This document shows positions 1 to 8,156 of a stretch of DNA of 46,811 nucleotides, piece after piece. Both the position numbers and the translations under genes were made by a program. The stretch's first letter is position 1. Each line of letters opens with the position of its first letter. The notes beneath the pieces were generated by a model, which worked only from the letters and a program-made list of their open reading frames with translations, was not told the DNA's origin and did not search any database. The DNA comes from CAYZXL01 sp964482435 (GTDB lineage Bacteria; Auribacterota; JABMQX01): the NCBI GenBank assembly GCA_964482435.1, contig CAYZXL010000035.1, positions 1 to 46,811 of the forward strand, written 5' to 3'.

Positions 1-199
1 TACACCCTTCTCTTTCCCTTATGCACAATTTACACACTTCTAAATACACTACCTGGTTCGTCGAGGAATTTGCTCACAGGTGTCACCGGAATGTATCGAG
101 GGCGGAAAAATAAAGCCACCTGCGAGTAGTGCGTAAACGGTTTGGGGAAACTCAAGCCATGCACCGCCATCAGGTCTGGGGGATACTTCTACAGCCTCT

Positions 200-415
200 T
201 TAGAGGGCCACTGGGGTAAGCAGAAAGACACGAGCGAGGCGACTTGCCGCCTTAACGTCGCCAGTCCGCAGTGCCGCTCGCACCTCGTCCAGTCTCTTCG
301 CATCCTCAAGGGACAAGCATGGTGACCATGCCTCGTCCGTGGCGATGAGTTCCACTTCTACTTCAGCGACATATTGTCCCTCGTGAATGTATTTTTTGTG
401 ATGCCTTTTCCTCAT
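200..415 (-). CDS. Small partner of DUF4258 protein (antitoxin-like)
   Basis: A 71-residue basic-then-acidic protein starting MRKRHHKKY. The start at 415 is chosen because it overlaps the stop of the upstream DUF4258 gene by ATGA and has GAGGAGAAGG just before it; an in-frame ATG ten codons upstream lacks this. Such tight coupling of a toxin-like DUF4258 gene to a short second gene is typical of toxin-antitoxin pairs, so an antitoxin role is inferred from position. No DNA-binding motif is obvious. The core (roughly residues 13-60, with LIATDEAWSP and LSLEDAKRLDEVR) looks like a small conserved family seen next to DUF4258 genes. Function is unproven. Confidence 0.7.
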   Translation of the reverse strand: MRKRHHKKYIHEGQYVAEVEVELIATDEAWSPCLSLEDAKRLDEVRAALRTGDVKAASRLARVFLLTPVAL

Positions 416-735
416 ACCCTTCTCCTCATGAAGTCGCTCGCCCATTTTGCGGGGTCGGGTCTATACGCAGTCACTAATACAGCCGGCGAAGAGGCGCCCC
501 TGGGAATTCCCCATACGACATGGATGGGCTTTCCAAGGGAGTCTCTCTGCAATACAAGCACGCATGGTCCTTTTGGGTATTCTGGATAGTCCTCGACGAC
601 TATGCCCTTGGAGACACCGGCCATAATATCCCGCAGAAATATGTCCTCTTCAGCGAGTTCGTCATAACCGTGATCCGACACCCTGACCTCCTGCCGTTTA
701 ATAAGGTCAAGTACGTGTCGGAAAGTCTCGCTCAT
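412..735 (-). CDS. DUF4258 family protein (toxin-like)
   Basis: A 107-residue protein. It opens with a short helix, then VSDHGYDELAEEDI, the His-containing start of the DUF4258 fold, and ends with a beta-rich half (VLVLQRDSLGKPIHVVWG, then VLVTAYRPDP). This layout matches the DUF4258 family (PF14076), small BECR/RelE-like domains often found in toxin-antitoxin or mobile contexts. The conserved H of the SDHG motif and the terminal TAYRPDP strand are both present, so the domain appears complete. It is the first gene of a two-gene unit with the next gene overlapping by 4 bases. An RNase-like toxin role is inferred; no activity can be read from the sequence. Confidence 0.72.
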   Translation of the reverse strand: MSETFRHVLDLIKRQEVRVSDHGYDELAEEDIFLRDIMAGVSKGIVVEDYPEYPKGPCVLVLQRDSLGKPIHVVWGIPRGASSPAVLVTAYRPDPAKWASDFMRRRV

Positions 736-802
736 AAGGGAATTCTATCCAAGGTCGCCGAATCCGGCAAGCAAATTAGAGAAAGAAGACCTTTTCTCCC
801 CT

Positions 803-1096
803 GCACAACGGTACGGTTCAGCGGCGGCGGAAGGCGTCCCTTGTTCCGGTGGATACGGGCCGCAATACAGGGACGACATGATTGAGGACTTCCTCAATTC
901 GAAAAACTTCAAGAGAAGCTTCTCAAAGGCGAGACTCGATAGATACCGCGAAGAGCTTCACTACCCCGATAACGACCAGCTCTGCCAGGAAGCCGTCTGG
1001 CTAAGCCAGAGCATGCTCCTCACCTCCAAAAACGACATGGACGACATCGCCAACGCCATCTCGAAAATCAACGAGAACCGGGATAAATTGACGTAG
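803..1096 (+). pseudogene. C-terminal relic of DegT/DnrJ/EryC1-type aminotransferase
   Basis: In frame from about 803 the sequence reads AEGVPCSGGYGPQYRDDM, then a charged linker, then CQEAVWLSQSMLL and a final DMDDIANAISKI helix. This is the C-terminal end of PLP-dependent sugar aminotransferases of the DegT/DnrJ/EryC1/StrS family (substrate-closing loop and last helix). The N-terminal three quarters, including the PLP lysine domain, is absent: upstream lies the opposite-strand DUF4258 pair. The open stretch could only be translated from an internal ATG at 878 (72 residues), which would not make an enzyme. It is best read as a truncated gene whose front was lost when the neighbouring pair arrived or by deletion. 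Confidence 0.7.
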
Positions 1097-1139
1097 GAAC
1101 GAAAATCGGGCTGTCCACTCCAAGGAAGAGGTCGCCGCC

Positions 1140-1201
1140 TCTGGCGTTGCAGTTCTCTTCTGCGCCGACCTAGGCGCGTCGGCTTGAGCGCTTTGTTGGG
1201 C
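1140..1201 (+). other. attC-like half site / palindromic repeat
   Basis: The stretch contains an inverted repeat GCCGAC...GTCGGC and ends in GCTTTGTTGGGC, whose last seven bases fit the GTTRRRY core of an integron attC right-hand site. The matching left-hand RYYYAAC core is not found at the expected spacing upstream, so this is at most a degenerate or partial attC. No integrase is seen in the window. It lies just beyond the 3' end of the cyclase operon, between it and the DegT relic. Confidence 0.25.
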
Positions 1202-1308
1202 GGGTACAACAGGCACACCCAACCTTTGAGCCGAGCCGTGCGCGAGTTTGGCGATGACAGAGTGGGCACATCCGGCCTGTGCTTTGAGACGTGCGAGCAG
1301 GCCATCTG

Positions 1309-2460
1309 CTAGCCGTGGAATGCGACATTCTCCGTCTGTGAGTGGAGATATTGAAGACCTTCCATGTATATCTCGTATATGGACGAAGGTCTCTTACCCA
1401 GCCATTGCAGATCATACCCAGGGCAGTCAGGGGCTGGAATGTTCCAAACATATGGGCTGATATGAATGACTCCACCAGGGCGTTCCCAATCTACAAACGA
1501 TGCTCCGAAATACGGAAGTGCCTTGAACAAACCTAGCTTAAGATCAGCCTTCGGACTCTGCTCCTTGATGGTTTCGAACAGTTTACGCCATTTTCCAACG
1601 CATTCATCTACATACTCCGCTGAAGCACGTTGTGGTGAAAGATTCAGATGTATATAGGTCTTTGGATCCGGCATGAATACCCAAAAGCGCTTCAGAGTCG
1701 CTGGAAGTTTGATCTTGCCTTCTTCAAGGCTTGCAAGAAATCGGTCACCCGTTAGCTGGATAAAGGCGATCTGCCTTCCGCTTTCGATCCTCTCGCCGAA
1801 GGAGCCGGAGATTTCCTTTGGCAATGGGGTCAAAGTTACTACCATCAAATCTTTGGCGAAAGGATCTTGGTTCGACCACCAGGCTTGATCCGGTTCTAGT
1901 GTCATCTTGTAAGCAACAATCTGAAGGCCATGTTTGGCATATAGCTCTATAGGACCTTGAAACTCCGCTCTCAGATTATCAGAAAAGGGGGGCGCTGTGA
2001 GGATGTGTGTTTCAGCGCCAATGAATTCTCGAAATGCGGCATCAGAGAGGAGTACTTGTCTTGGATTTGCCGCATCCATAACGCGCTGAGCATAGTTGAC
2101 AGTGTCACCACAGACATTCGGCCTACCATTGATGTCAGTTATCACCTCGACAGGGCCAACGTGAACGCCAATACGGAGACTGACCCCTGTTCCTTCGCTA
2201 GCCCATTTCTGGATTCTCAGGATCAGGCTAAAGATGGTCCCTCGACCCCAAGGTTGATTGGGGCGATGAAGGAATGCCAACGCCACCCCATCGCCAGTTG
2301 GTAATGCCACGATGCTTGGCAGCTCCATTGGAGGCGTCAGCAGTGGGCGTAATTCGTGAATAATCTCTCCCGTCAGTGCTTCAACGAGGTGCCTCTGTTC
2401 AGCGGTCGGCTTTTTTGAGAACCCGACAATGTCCGTGAACACGATCGTTGCTGCTGACAT
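1309..2460 (-). CDS. Class III nucleotide cyclase with unassigned C-terminal domain
   Basis: The N-terminal ~150 of 383 residues form an adenylate/guanylate cyclase (class III) domain. FTDIVGFS gives the first metal aspartate (D10), LPTGDGVALAF the second (D57), and VNYAQRV the transition-state Asn and Arg (N122, R126). All key residues are present, so activity is plausible; whether it makes cAMP, cGMP or a cyclic pyrimidine cannot be told. The C-terminal ~220 residues are not a known receiver, HAMP or TPR module. They contain beta-rich segments (FWVFMPDP, GVIHISPYVW) weakly reminiscent of PLD/DUF5919-like sensor folds. There is no signal peptide or membrane segment, so it is cytosolic. The gene follows the TIR gene by 12 bases, with GGGAG upstream of its ATG. 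The arrangement recalls Pycsar, where a cyclase activates a TIR effector. Confidence 0.82.
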   Translation of the reverse strand: MSAATIVFTDIVGFSKKPTAEQRHLVEALTGEIIHELRPLLTPPMELPSIVALPTGDGVALAFLHRPNQPWGRGTIFSLILRIQKWASEGTGVSLRIGVHVGPVEVITDINGRPNVCGDTVNYAQRVMDAANPRQVLLSDAAFREFIGAETHILTAPPFSDNLRAEFQGPIELYAKHGLQIVAYKMTLEPDQAWWSNQDPFAKDLMVVTLTPLPKEISGSFGERIESGRQIAFIQLTGDRFLASLEEGKIKLPATLKRFWVFMPDPKTYIHLNLSPQRASAEYVDECVGKWRKLFETIKEQSPKADLKLGLFKALPYFGASFVDWERPGGVIHISPYVWNIPAPDCPGYDLQWLGKRPSSIYEIYMEGLQYLHSQTENVAFHG

Positions 2461-2472
2461 TAGCTTCTCCCG

Positions 2473-2943
2473 TCATGCATCAGGATTTTGATCCAACCAC
2501 TTATCTAGTGTATCTGGGTCCCATGCAAACCACTGTGTAGACCGACGGTTATATAAAGCGTTCGGTATGGTTGCCCTGTCCGAGCCCTTGAGTGTCATTC
2601 CACGAATACGCTTCCACGTTTTTTCACCAGAGAGTTTCTTTTTCATTTCGTAGAATGTGTTGATCTCCCAGTCTACCCACTCGCTGGTGGAAGTATCGTC
2701 ACCGATCAGAACGACCAATTTAGATGCTCGCTCAAATTTCTTAATAATCGCGTCTCGAACGGGTTTTGACCGTGGATCACTAGGCGGATACTTGATCGGT
2801 TTTGCGTTGCGATCAAGAAGAGGTTCTTTTAGTGAGTGATCATGGAATTCCAGAGGGTGATTGGGATTGTTTTTCAGAAGCTTGAACCCTGCCACTTGTT
2901 TTTGGTCGTCGTGGTCGAAGCTCACGAATACATTGGTCGCCAT
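2473..2943 (-). CDS. TIR-domain protein (MTH538/ThsB-like, DUF1863)
   Basis: A 156-residue stand-alone TIR-like domain. NVFVSFDHDD is the first strand with its SF-D motif, KLVVLIGDDTSTSEWVDWEI carries the conserved strand and the WE helix with candidate catalytic Glu E93, and a final FAWDPDTLDKWL helix follows. Proteins of this type (PF08937) include ThsB of the Thoeris anti-phage system, and many TIR domains cleave NAD or make signalling ADP-ribose products. Start 2943 is chosen because AAAGGAG lies about 9 bases upstream; an in-frame ATG six codons earlier has no such site. No cyclic-nucleotide-binding domain is fused to it, unlike PycTIR. It sits 12 bases before the cyclase gene, and the two are surely co-transcribed. 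Its role as effector or as sensor is unresolved. Confidence 0.83.
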   Translation of the reverse strand: MATNVFVSFDHDDQKQVAGFKLLKNNPNHPLEFHDHSLKEPLLDRNAKPIKYPPSDPRSKPVRDAIIKKFERASKLVVLIGDDTSTSEWVDWEINTFYEMKKKLSGEKTWKRIRGMTLKGSDRATIPNALYNRRSTQWFAWDPDTLDKWLDQNPDA

Positions 2944-3074
2944 GGCTTGTGCTCCTTTCAAAGAATAGCCGAAGGTTTAAGCCGCCCGACGTTGGCCCTG
3001 AGCGGCGGCCATGAAGCGGCGGCGCAACGGCCGTCCGATCCGATGCAGTCGTTGTCTCACAAGTTCGGTCATCC

Positions 3075-3629
3075 TCACCCCGCAAACCAGTCGGGAAAAG
3101 CACGCCTAATGACCCGGACGATGAACTTCAGAATTCCCGCGGCAAATCCGATGCGTGAACTCTGTTTCCGCTCCTCGCCTACCGCAGACCTGGTCGCCGA
3201 TAGATTCTCCGCCTGCTGCCAGATCTGGTTGAAGTAGTTCCGGAGTTCGGACACCGATCGTTCATCGCTGATGTGGTACCCGAAATACTCACGGTCTTCA
3301 TGAAGGGTGTCTACAACCTTCGGAAACGCGACAATCGCATGCGCGTCATCGAAGAGAAGCAGGCGTATGTAACCGTGCTCGAAGTAGCGGACTTGCGCAC
3401 CGACGTCCTCCCAGCTCGTCGCGTGCTTGTCGGCGTCGCCCTCAAAGAAGATGACGACCCTGAAACTCGCCCCGTTCCTGCGGGCAGCATTGACAGCGTC
3501 AGCGAATTCAGGAAGCCTAATCCACGCTGCCGTCCTTCCCATGCCGATCCACTCGCGCGAAACTTGGGCGAGTAGCTGGTTTGTGCGGTCAATCACGGCA
3601 TACCTATTCGGGAGGTAATCGACATTCAC
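3075..3629 (-). CDS. PLD-like sensor-type protein of the TIR/cyclase operon
   Basis: A GTG start at 3629 is preferred because AGGAGG lies 6-7 bases upstream; a longer reading from 3677 has no such site. The 184-residue product has an alpha/beta core: AVNAARRNGASFRVVIFF, then VRYFEHGYIRLLLFDDAHAI, then a GYHISDERSVSELRNYFNQI helix. This resembles the degenerate phospholipase-D-like fold used as a sensor or in non-catalytic proteins. The HKD signature (HxK...D) is not intact: H-G-Y-I-R takes its place, so catalysis is doubtful. The last 30 residues are basic and hydrophobic (FAAGILKFIVRVIRRAF) and could touch the membrane. It is the first gene of the minus-strand unit leading to TIR and cyclase, 131 bases upstream of TIR. 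The fold call is tentative. Confidence 0.6.
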   Translation of the reverse strand: MNVDYLPNRYAVIDRTNQLLAQVSREWIGMGRTAAWIRLPEFADAVNAARRNGASFRVVIFFEGDADKHATSWEDVGAQVRYFEHGYIRLLLFDDAHAIVAFPKVVDTLHEDREYFGYHISDERSVSELRNYFNQIWQQAENLSATRSAVGEERKQSSRIGFAAGILKFIVRVIRRAFPDWFAG

Positions 3630-4329
3630 CTCTTGCTCCTCCTTCGTCTTGAACGACCGACGGCCAAAAACGGTCAAAAGTGTGGTTTATGTAGTTTCTT
3701 GATAGCACCTTTAGGCTGCACGCCTCCCGGCCCGACGCCCCTCGGTCCTCCGGCTTCAGCTCTCATGTTCTCAACGGCTTGGCCCGCCTTCACGCGTTCG
3801 TACCTCGAGTTGTATGACTTCTGTATAGCACGCCATGCTCCAGGACTTGCACGGTGCCGGCCAGGCTGCGGACGGCTTCTCTTATGGCCCGTTCAGGGAC
3901 CATCTCGTGCAGATCCAAGAGCTTCGGTTTCTCGTGAAGCGGATGCGAACAAGGGGGGCGCGGGCTGTCCCCGCGGACGACAGGCGTTTCTGATCTCGAA
4001 AAACGATTCCCAAGCGCGCTGTCGGCCCGGGCATTGCTGAGCCCCCAAAACTTCGGACTCTTTTTCCTCGGAAATCGCTCCATCGTTCGATCTGCCTGTC
4101 ATTATGCCGAAATTCGGGGCGATGTCAAGCAATCTTGTGTCCCCCTCGTGCTCTTAGCGACATGGCGAGGAAAAGCAGGTGCAGGAAAGGGTTTCGCAAG
4201 CACGCAGAGGTCGCCAAGAAAAAAGCGGCAGCGCCATATGCTTCTTTGCGCTCTTCGCGTCCTGGCGAGAGAAATGGGAACGAGGGGAACTCTCGGGAAG
4301 GCGCGAAGACGCGCGGGATGGAAGGAATG
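3630..4329 (-). other. Gene-free stretch of about 700 bases
   Basis: No open frame here has a credible family match or a ribosome binding site. Reading frames exist on both strands but are rich in Arg, Pro and Ser and look like chance frames in GC-rich DNA. The right part (about 4190-4272) holds a dispersed palindromic repeat listed separately. The left edge must contain the promoter of the PLD-like/TIR/cyclase unit; I could not place a convincing -35/-10 pair. Confidence 0.5.
4190..4272. repeat. Dispersed CTTTGCG-type inverted repeat, copy 1
   Basis: The element has a left arm with CGCAGAGGTCGCCAAGA and a right arm with CTTTGCGCTCTTCGCGTCC followed by TGGCGAGAG, forming an imperfect long hairpin. 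A second copy with the same arms lies at 25531-25605. Such CTTTGCG/TCGCGAAG-rich elements are common between genes in metagenomic bacterial genomes; no coding sequence is involved. Confidence 0.55.
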
Positions 4330-5730
4330 TTATGGGGTTGCGCTTATCCGGTCAAGGATGCCCAATGCTTCGTTCACGATGGCCTCGCCGGCGCCTTTTG
4401 CCAGGTTGGTTCCCGTATTCGATTCGTATCCGCCCTCTTCGTAGGCCTCAGCGTGGCAGACGTAGCCGATCGCATCATTGCTGAGTGTGATAATGAAAAG
4501 ATTCTCCAGCCCCGCTCGTTTTTTTATCTCTAAGCCGACTTCGACGAGGACCTCACCGGGCAGTCCGAGAAGGTATATATCTCCGATTCTAAGAGCTTGA
4601 ATCTCTGTCGTTAACTCGGCCGATGACTCGTCAGGTTTCAAAGTCTCATCCGATGCACGGGGTTTCTTCAGGGGAAGCTGAATGGGCTTTTTGACTGCCG
4701 CTAAGCTGACCTCACCGGAGGTGTGAACAAACTGGAGTCTTCGCACGGCTTCTCCACCGAGGGCTTTGCCAATCCGCTGCCGAGGCGCCTCCCCTCTCTG
4801 TATGGGAACTATGTCACCGGCTGCACCAAGCGCAAAAAGACAGGTTCCTCCTTCCGTCTGCTCAACGACGCGCATCGTGTATGCCGGGAAATCAGCCGAT
4901 ATAGAGTAAGGCAAAGACGGATAGATGGAAACAGGATGGCAGGCAAAATTGACGAGCGAGCCGACCATCTCTCCGGTCGTCTTTTCAACCCGGAGCACCA
5001 AAACCTCCGGATCAATGGGGCCGAATGTCAATTCCGGCTCTCCGGGCGGAAGAGCAAATGTTACCCTCACAGAACCCCCCGGCTCGGTTTCTATTCTCCT
5101 TGTTGCGATGACTTCAGGCGGAAGAGTGAAGGACATCTTGACTGAACCGTTCGTTCTTTTTTGCCTTCGGTTATAAACTATCTCAGGGATTTCGCCTTTC
5201 ACCGCACCGACCTTCACCACCTCCATGTTCTTGTGAGCAAGAAGCACTGAGCTCGCAATCTTCTTTATGAGAGTTTCAAGATACGATGTGTCAATCTTCG
5301 AAACTGGAATCTCCTCTTCTGGCCCAAGCTTCGTCTTTCTAAAAACCTCCGGCCCGGAATGCGTGTGTGTGGCACAGATGAGAACGTTCTCCTGGGGAAT
5401 GCCGGTTTTTTCTTTGACAATCCTCCGTACAGGTTCGGCAATCTCTTCCAGAGGCACGTAGAGCAAATCGGCAGAAACGATTGCGATAGTAGTCTTGCCG
5501 TCGTCAAGGACCATCGCCTTGGCGTACAGTGCATCAAGCACATCGCGGCTTGGCTCCCCTTTAGAGCCAGTTAGAGGAATGCCCAACGGAGGGGTGATAT
5601 TGACCCTCGCACACCCTCCTTTAAGTGCCGCTTGACCACTGACGGAGAAGGCAAGGTTAGATACTAAAATCAGAGCAGTCAGTAAGGCTGATCTTGAAGC
5701 TCGACGACTTGTCAAGGTGATTGTTCCCAT
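4330..5730 (-). CDS. Secreted neutral/alkaline ceramidase-like protein
   Basis: A 466-residue protein with an N-terminal signal peptide (basic start, hydrophobic ALLTALILVSNLAF, about residues 1-34). The mature part opens GGCARVNITPPLGIPLTG, the hallmark of the neutral/alkaline non-lysosomal ceramidase N-terminal domain (PF04734). ICATHTHSGPE (H122, H124) and a later NFACHPVS give the zinc histidines, and YNRRQKR the conserved Asn/Arg block. True ceramidases split ceramide into sphingosine and fatty acid. Many bacterial relatives of this length lack the C-terminal domain and have unknown substrates, so amide or ester hydrolysis in the periplasm is as far as I would go. A GGAAGG site precedes the ATG. 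It is a lone minus-strand gene. Confidence 0.85.
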   Translation of the reverse strand: MGTITLTSRRASRSALLTALILVSNLAFSVSGQAALKGGCARVNITPPLGIPLTGSKGEPSRDVLDALYAKAMVLDDGKTTIAIVSADLLYVPLEEIAEPVRRIVKEKTGIPQENVLICATHTHSGPEVFRKTKLGPEEEIPVSKIDTSYLETLIKKIASSVLLAHKNMEVVKVGAVKGEIPEIVYNRRQKRTNGSVKMSFTLPPEVIATRRIETEPGGSVRVTFALPPGEPELTFGPIDPEVLVLRVEKTTGEMVGSLVNFACHPVSIYPSLPYSISADFPAYTMRVVEQTEGGTCLFALGAAGDIVPIQRGEAPRQRIGKALGGEAVRRLQFVHTSGEVSLAAVKKPIQLPLKKPRASDETLKPDESSAELTTEIQALRIGDIYLLGLPGEVLVEVGLEIKKRAGLENLFIITLSNDAIGYVCHAEAYEEGGYESNTGTNLAKGAGEAIVNEALGILDRISATP

Positions 5731-6349
5731 ATGTCTGCCTTCCGGTCTTCTTTAAGGTTCGATTCAGGCGGTGACGGTTCGAATCCTGAATCTATCGCGC
5801 CGTCAACCCAGCGTCCAGGAACCGACTTCTCAAAGCCCCCACAGTCTATACTCGTCCTCTTCGCTTTCCAACCTCTATCTCGGGCTGGGGACCGCTTCGT
5901 TCGATAACACGCGAGTCAGCCAGCACCCGCGCGCAGGGGCGGGCACCCCCCATTCTATTTTGGGCTTGTCTGAGACGCGGTCATTCAGTGGAGAGGCGAC
6001 AGGTTCGTCCCGAAGCGCAACGATCACCCAGGCCGATTGTTACTCGATGGTCGCTCGCAAGTTCCACAGAATCCACATGAGCTGATTCTCACACAGCGCC
6101 GAGCCTGCCATTTGCCAGCGAAAAAGGCTTGTAAGCCGCCTGCCCCGGCACAATGAAGCTCCCTCGTTCCAATGGCGATGTCAGGACCTGGCAGCCATGA
6201 GCGCCGCTGAATAGCGAAAACGCGGACTTGAAACTGCGGGGACTTTACCTTCAGAATGCTGGGGGACATTCATCGTCATTAGCGATATACCGTTTTTGGG
6301 ACAAGCAGACACGTATCCCGCCATCAGACCAAGAAAGGAGAGTTTTATT
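5731..6349. other. Divergent intergenic region, no gene seen
   Basis: About 620 bases separate the divergently transcribed ceramidase-like and isomerase-like genes. The small open frames here lack Shine-Dalgarno sites and family resemblance. Promoters of both flanking genes must lie here. The only clear signal is AAAGGAG at 6334-6340, the binding site that sets the ATG at 6350. Confidence 0.5.
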
Positions 6350-7354
6350 ATGAGCAGGAAAAAGGGCATTACGCGGCGCACTTTCCTGAGGCAAACCACT
6401 GGCATGGCAGCAAGCTCGGCAGTGTTTGCCTCTGTTGTTTCCTCATCCGCCATCGGCAACGACAAAGGAAAGGATGGACCAACCATGAAAATCGGTTTCC
6501 ATACGGACGCTTTCAACTCGGCGTATTTCAGCTTCGAAGCCTGCCTGGAGTGGGCGCAAAAAACCGGATTGCATTACATCGAATGCGGCCTCATTGACGG
6601 GGTCAGCTGGATTCACGGGTTAGGCTACCAGCCACACGTAGCGTTATATGAAGACCCGATTCTGCTCCGGCGGAAGATGGAGAAATATGGTCTGCGTTTC
6701 TCTCAAGTTGATGCGGCATATCCACTTTCTGGCAAGGACGGTCCTTTGCGTGGGGTGCCGTACGTAATGAAGTCCATTCAGTGGGCAAATCTGGTTGGGT
6801 GCCCCTGCGTTGACACGACGGATGGCATGAAGAAGCCCGAAGGGCTCAGCGATAATGAAGCGATGGAACTCATGAAACGGAGTTACGAGCAGATTCTTGA
6901 GGTGGCGGAGGCGCACAAGATCACCGTGAACATCGAGCCGCACGGATATTTCACGACAAAACCGGAAATGATGGAGCGCATGCTTGGCTTTTGTGACAGC
7001 AAGTACCTGCGAATGAACATGGACACCGGAAACACCTTCATTGCAGGCCAGGACCCGGTCGCGTTTCTAAAGAGGTTCAGCGACCGTGTGAGCCACGTGC
7101 ACATAAAAGATGTGTCGGAATCGTTGGCGGCGGCTGTCAGAGGGAAAAAGACGGGTATTGCCGTCAGTCATTGCGCCCTCGGCGGCGGTGTCAATGCGGA
7201 TAACATCCGCGGCTGCCTGGAAGTGCTGCGAGACCGCGGGTTCGACGGCATTGTAAGCATAGAATGCGAGGGCCAGGGAGGGCCTATGATCGAGAAGTCG
7301 CTGTTCTGGTTGCGCGACACACTGAAAGAGCTGAATATCTCCGTAGAGGAATAG
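6350..7354 (+). CDS. Tat-exported sugar phosphate isomerase/epimerase-like TIM barrel
   Basis: The start at 6350 follows AAAGGAG by 9 bases. Residues 1-37 form a twin-arginine signal (ITRRTFLRQ, then an Ala/Ser-rich hydrophobic run), so the 334-residue protein is exported folded. The rest is a xylose-isomerase-like TIM barrel (AP_endonuc_2, PF01261). The usual metal ligands can be traced: E196 in VNIEPHG, D225 in NMDTGN, H251 in VSHVHIKD and E305 in VSIECEG. Family members isomerise or epimerise sugars and inositols, or act as 3-keto-glycoside processing enzymes. Tat-tagged versions are abundant in Planctomycetota-type genomes. Substrate cannot be read, but the DUF1080 gene in this window makes 3-keto-sugar metabolism a fair guess. 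Confidence 0.85.
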   Translation: MSRKKGITRRTFLRQTTGMAASSAVFASVVSSSAIGNDKGKDGPTMKIGFHTDAFNSAYFSFEACLEWAQKTGLHYIECGLIDGVSWIHGLGYQPHVALYEDPILLRRKMEKYGLRFSQVDAAYPLSGKDGPLRGVPYVMKSIQWANLVGCPCVDTTDGMKKPEGLSDNEAMELMKRSYEQILEVAEAHKITVNIEPHGYFTTKPEMMERMLGFCDSKYLRMNMDTGNTFIAGQDPVAFLKRFSDRVSHVHIKDVSESLAAAVRGKKTGIAVSHCALGGGVNADNIRGCLEVLRDRGFDGIVSIECEGQGGPMIEKSLFWLRDTLKELNISVEE

Positions 7355-8156
7355 TATTAGTCAGCGGACAACCGGTCTTTAGTCTCAGCCCGGAGCTTTC
7401 GCGTTTCCTTTGGGCAAACGGCGAGCAGTCGCGCGATTGTCCTTTCGGGCGCGGATACGACGGCGACGCAGGATTTATCAGCGGGCGGCGTTTGCCTACG
7501 CCGGCTCATGAATGGAACTCGAAAATGGTCTCCCTGTCGCGACCGAGAACGGCAACATGCTCAATGTTGCTGACGGTGATGAGTGAAACGCCCTGCTCGG
7601 ACTGGTACAGCGCGCTGCTGCCCCCAACCATATTCCCCCGACATTGTCGCTTGTGCATATCCCGTCGTTTCCCCTCTCCCTTCATCTCCTTCCTCCTCGG
7701 CTCGCTATATGTCAACCCCGCACATATTCCGAAGTCGCGGAGCAGTATCTCTCAGACTCCCGTTACCAGAATGATCGGTTGGTCGGATTCTTACGCTTAG
7801 TACAACAACTCACAAATACGGCGACGTATCCCCGCCATGACCCAAACCGATAAGACTGAAAATGGGACAACCAGCATTCACAGAATCCTGTGTATCCTGT
7901 TGTCCTGTCGAAATCGTGACTCCTTTTCTGCGACGTCTGCCGCCCGTAACTGAGGGGTTGTCGCCGGGTATTGAAAGTGCTCTGCACGGTAGGGGAGAAG
8001 GAGTATAATTGGAGTGCGCTGTCGGGCAGATTTCCAGAAGGACAGGAGGATATGTTTTTCGCGCGATAGGCGCCCGTGTGGGCGCAACCCGAGGCCGCTT
8101 TGCTGAACTTGGCGCCTGGCTCGGTCAGGCGATAAGAGAAGGCAAGGAACGTTGCT
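7355..8156. other. Gene-free stretch of about 800 bases
   Basis: No frame here is supported by a binding site or family match. The region holds one copy of the ATCCTGT element (7876-7909). From about 8030 onward it probably carries the promoter and leader of the CDF gene. Confidence 0.5.
7876..7909. repeat. ATCCTGT element, copy 1
   Basis: The stretch repeats ATCCTGT twice and ends TTGTCCTGTC. The same words occur at 39291-39347 (as an inverted repeat) and, on the other strand, at 43506-43530. These short CCTGT-rich elements are widespread in intergenic DNA of many metagenomic bacteria; their function is unknown. Confidence 0.6.

Noticed and set aside
2944..3074. attC-like word GGGCGGCTTAA between the PLD-like and TIR genes
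   Set aside because: No RYYYAAC/GTTRRRY pair at fitting distance; the GC-rich words alone are not enough.
5771..6085. Possible 104-residue gene upstream of the isomerase gene
   Set aside because: Ser/Arg-rich translation, no Shine-Dalgarno site and no conserved motif.
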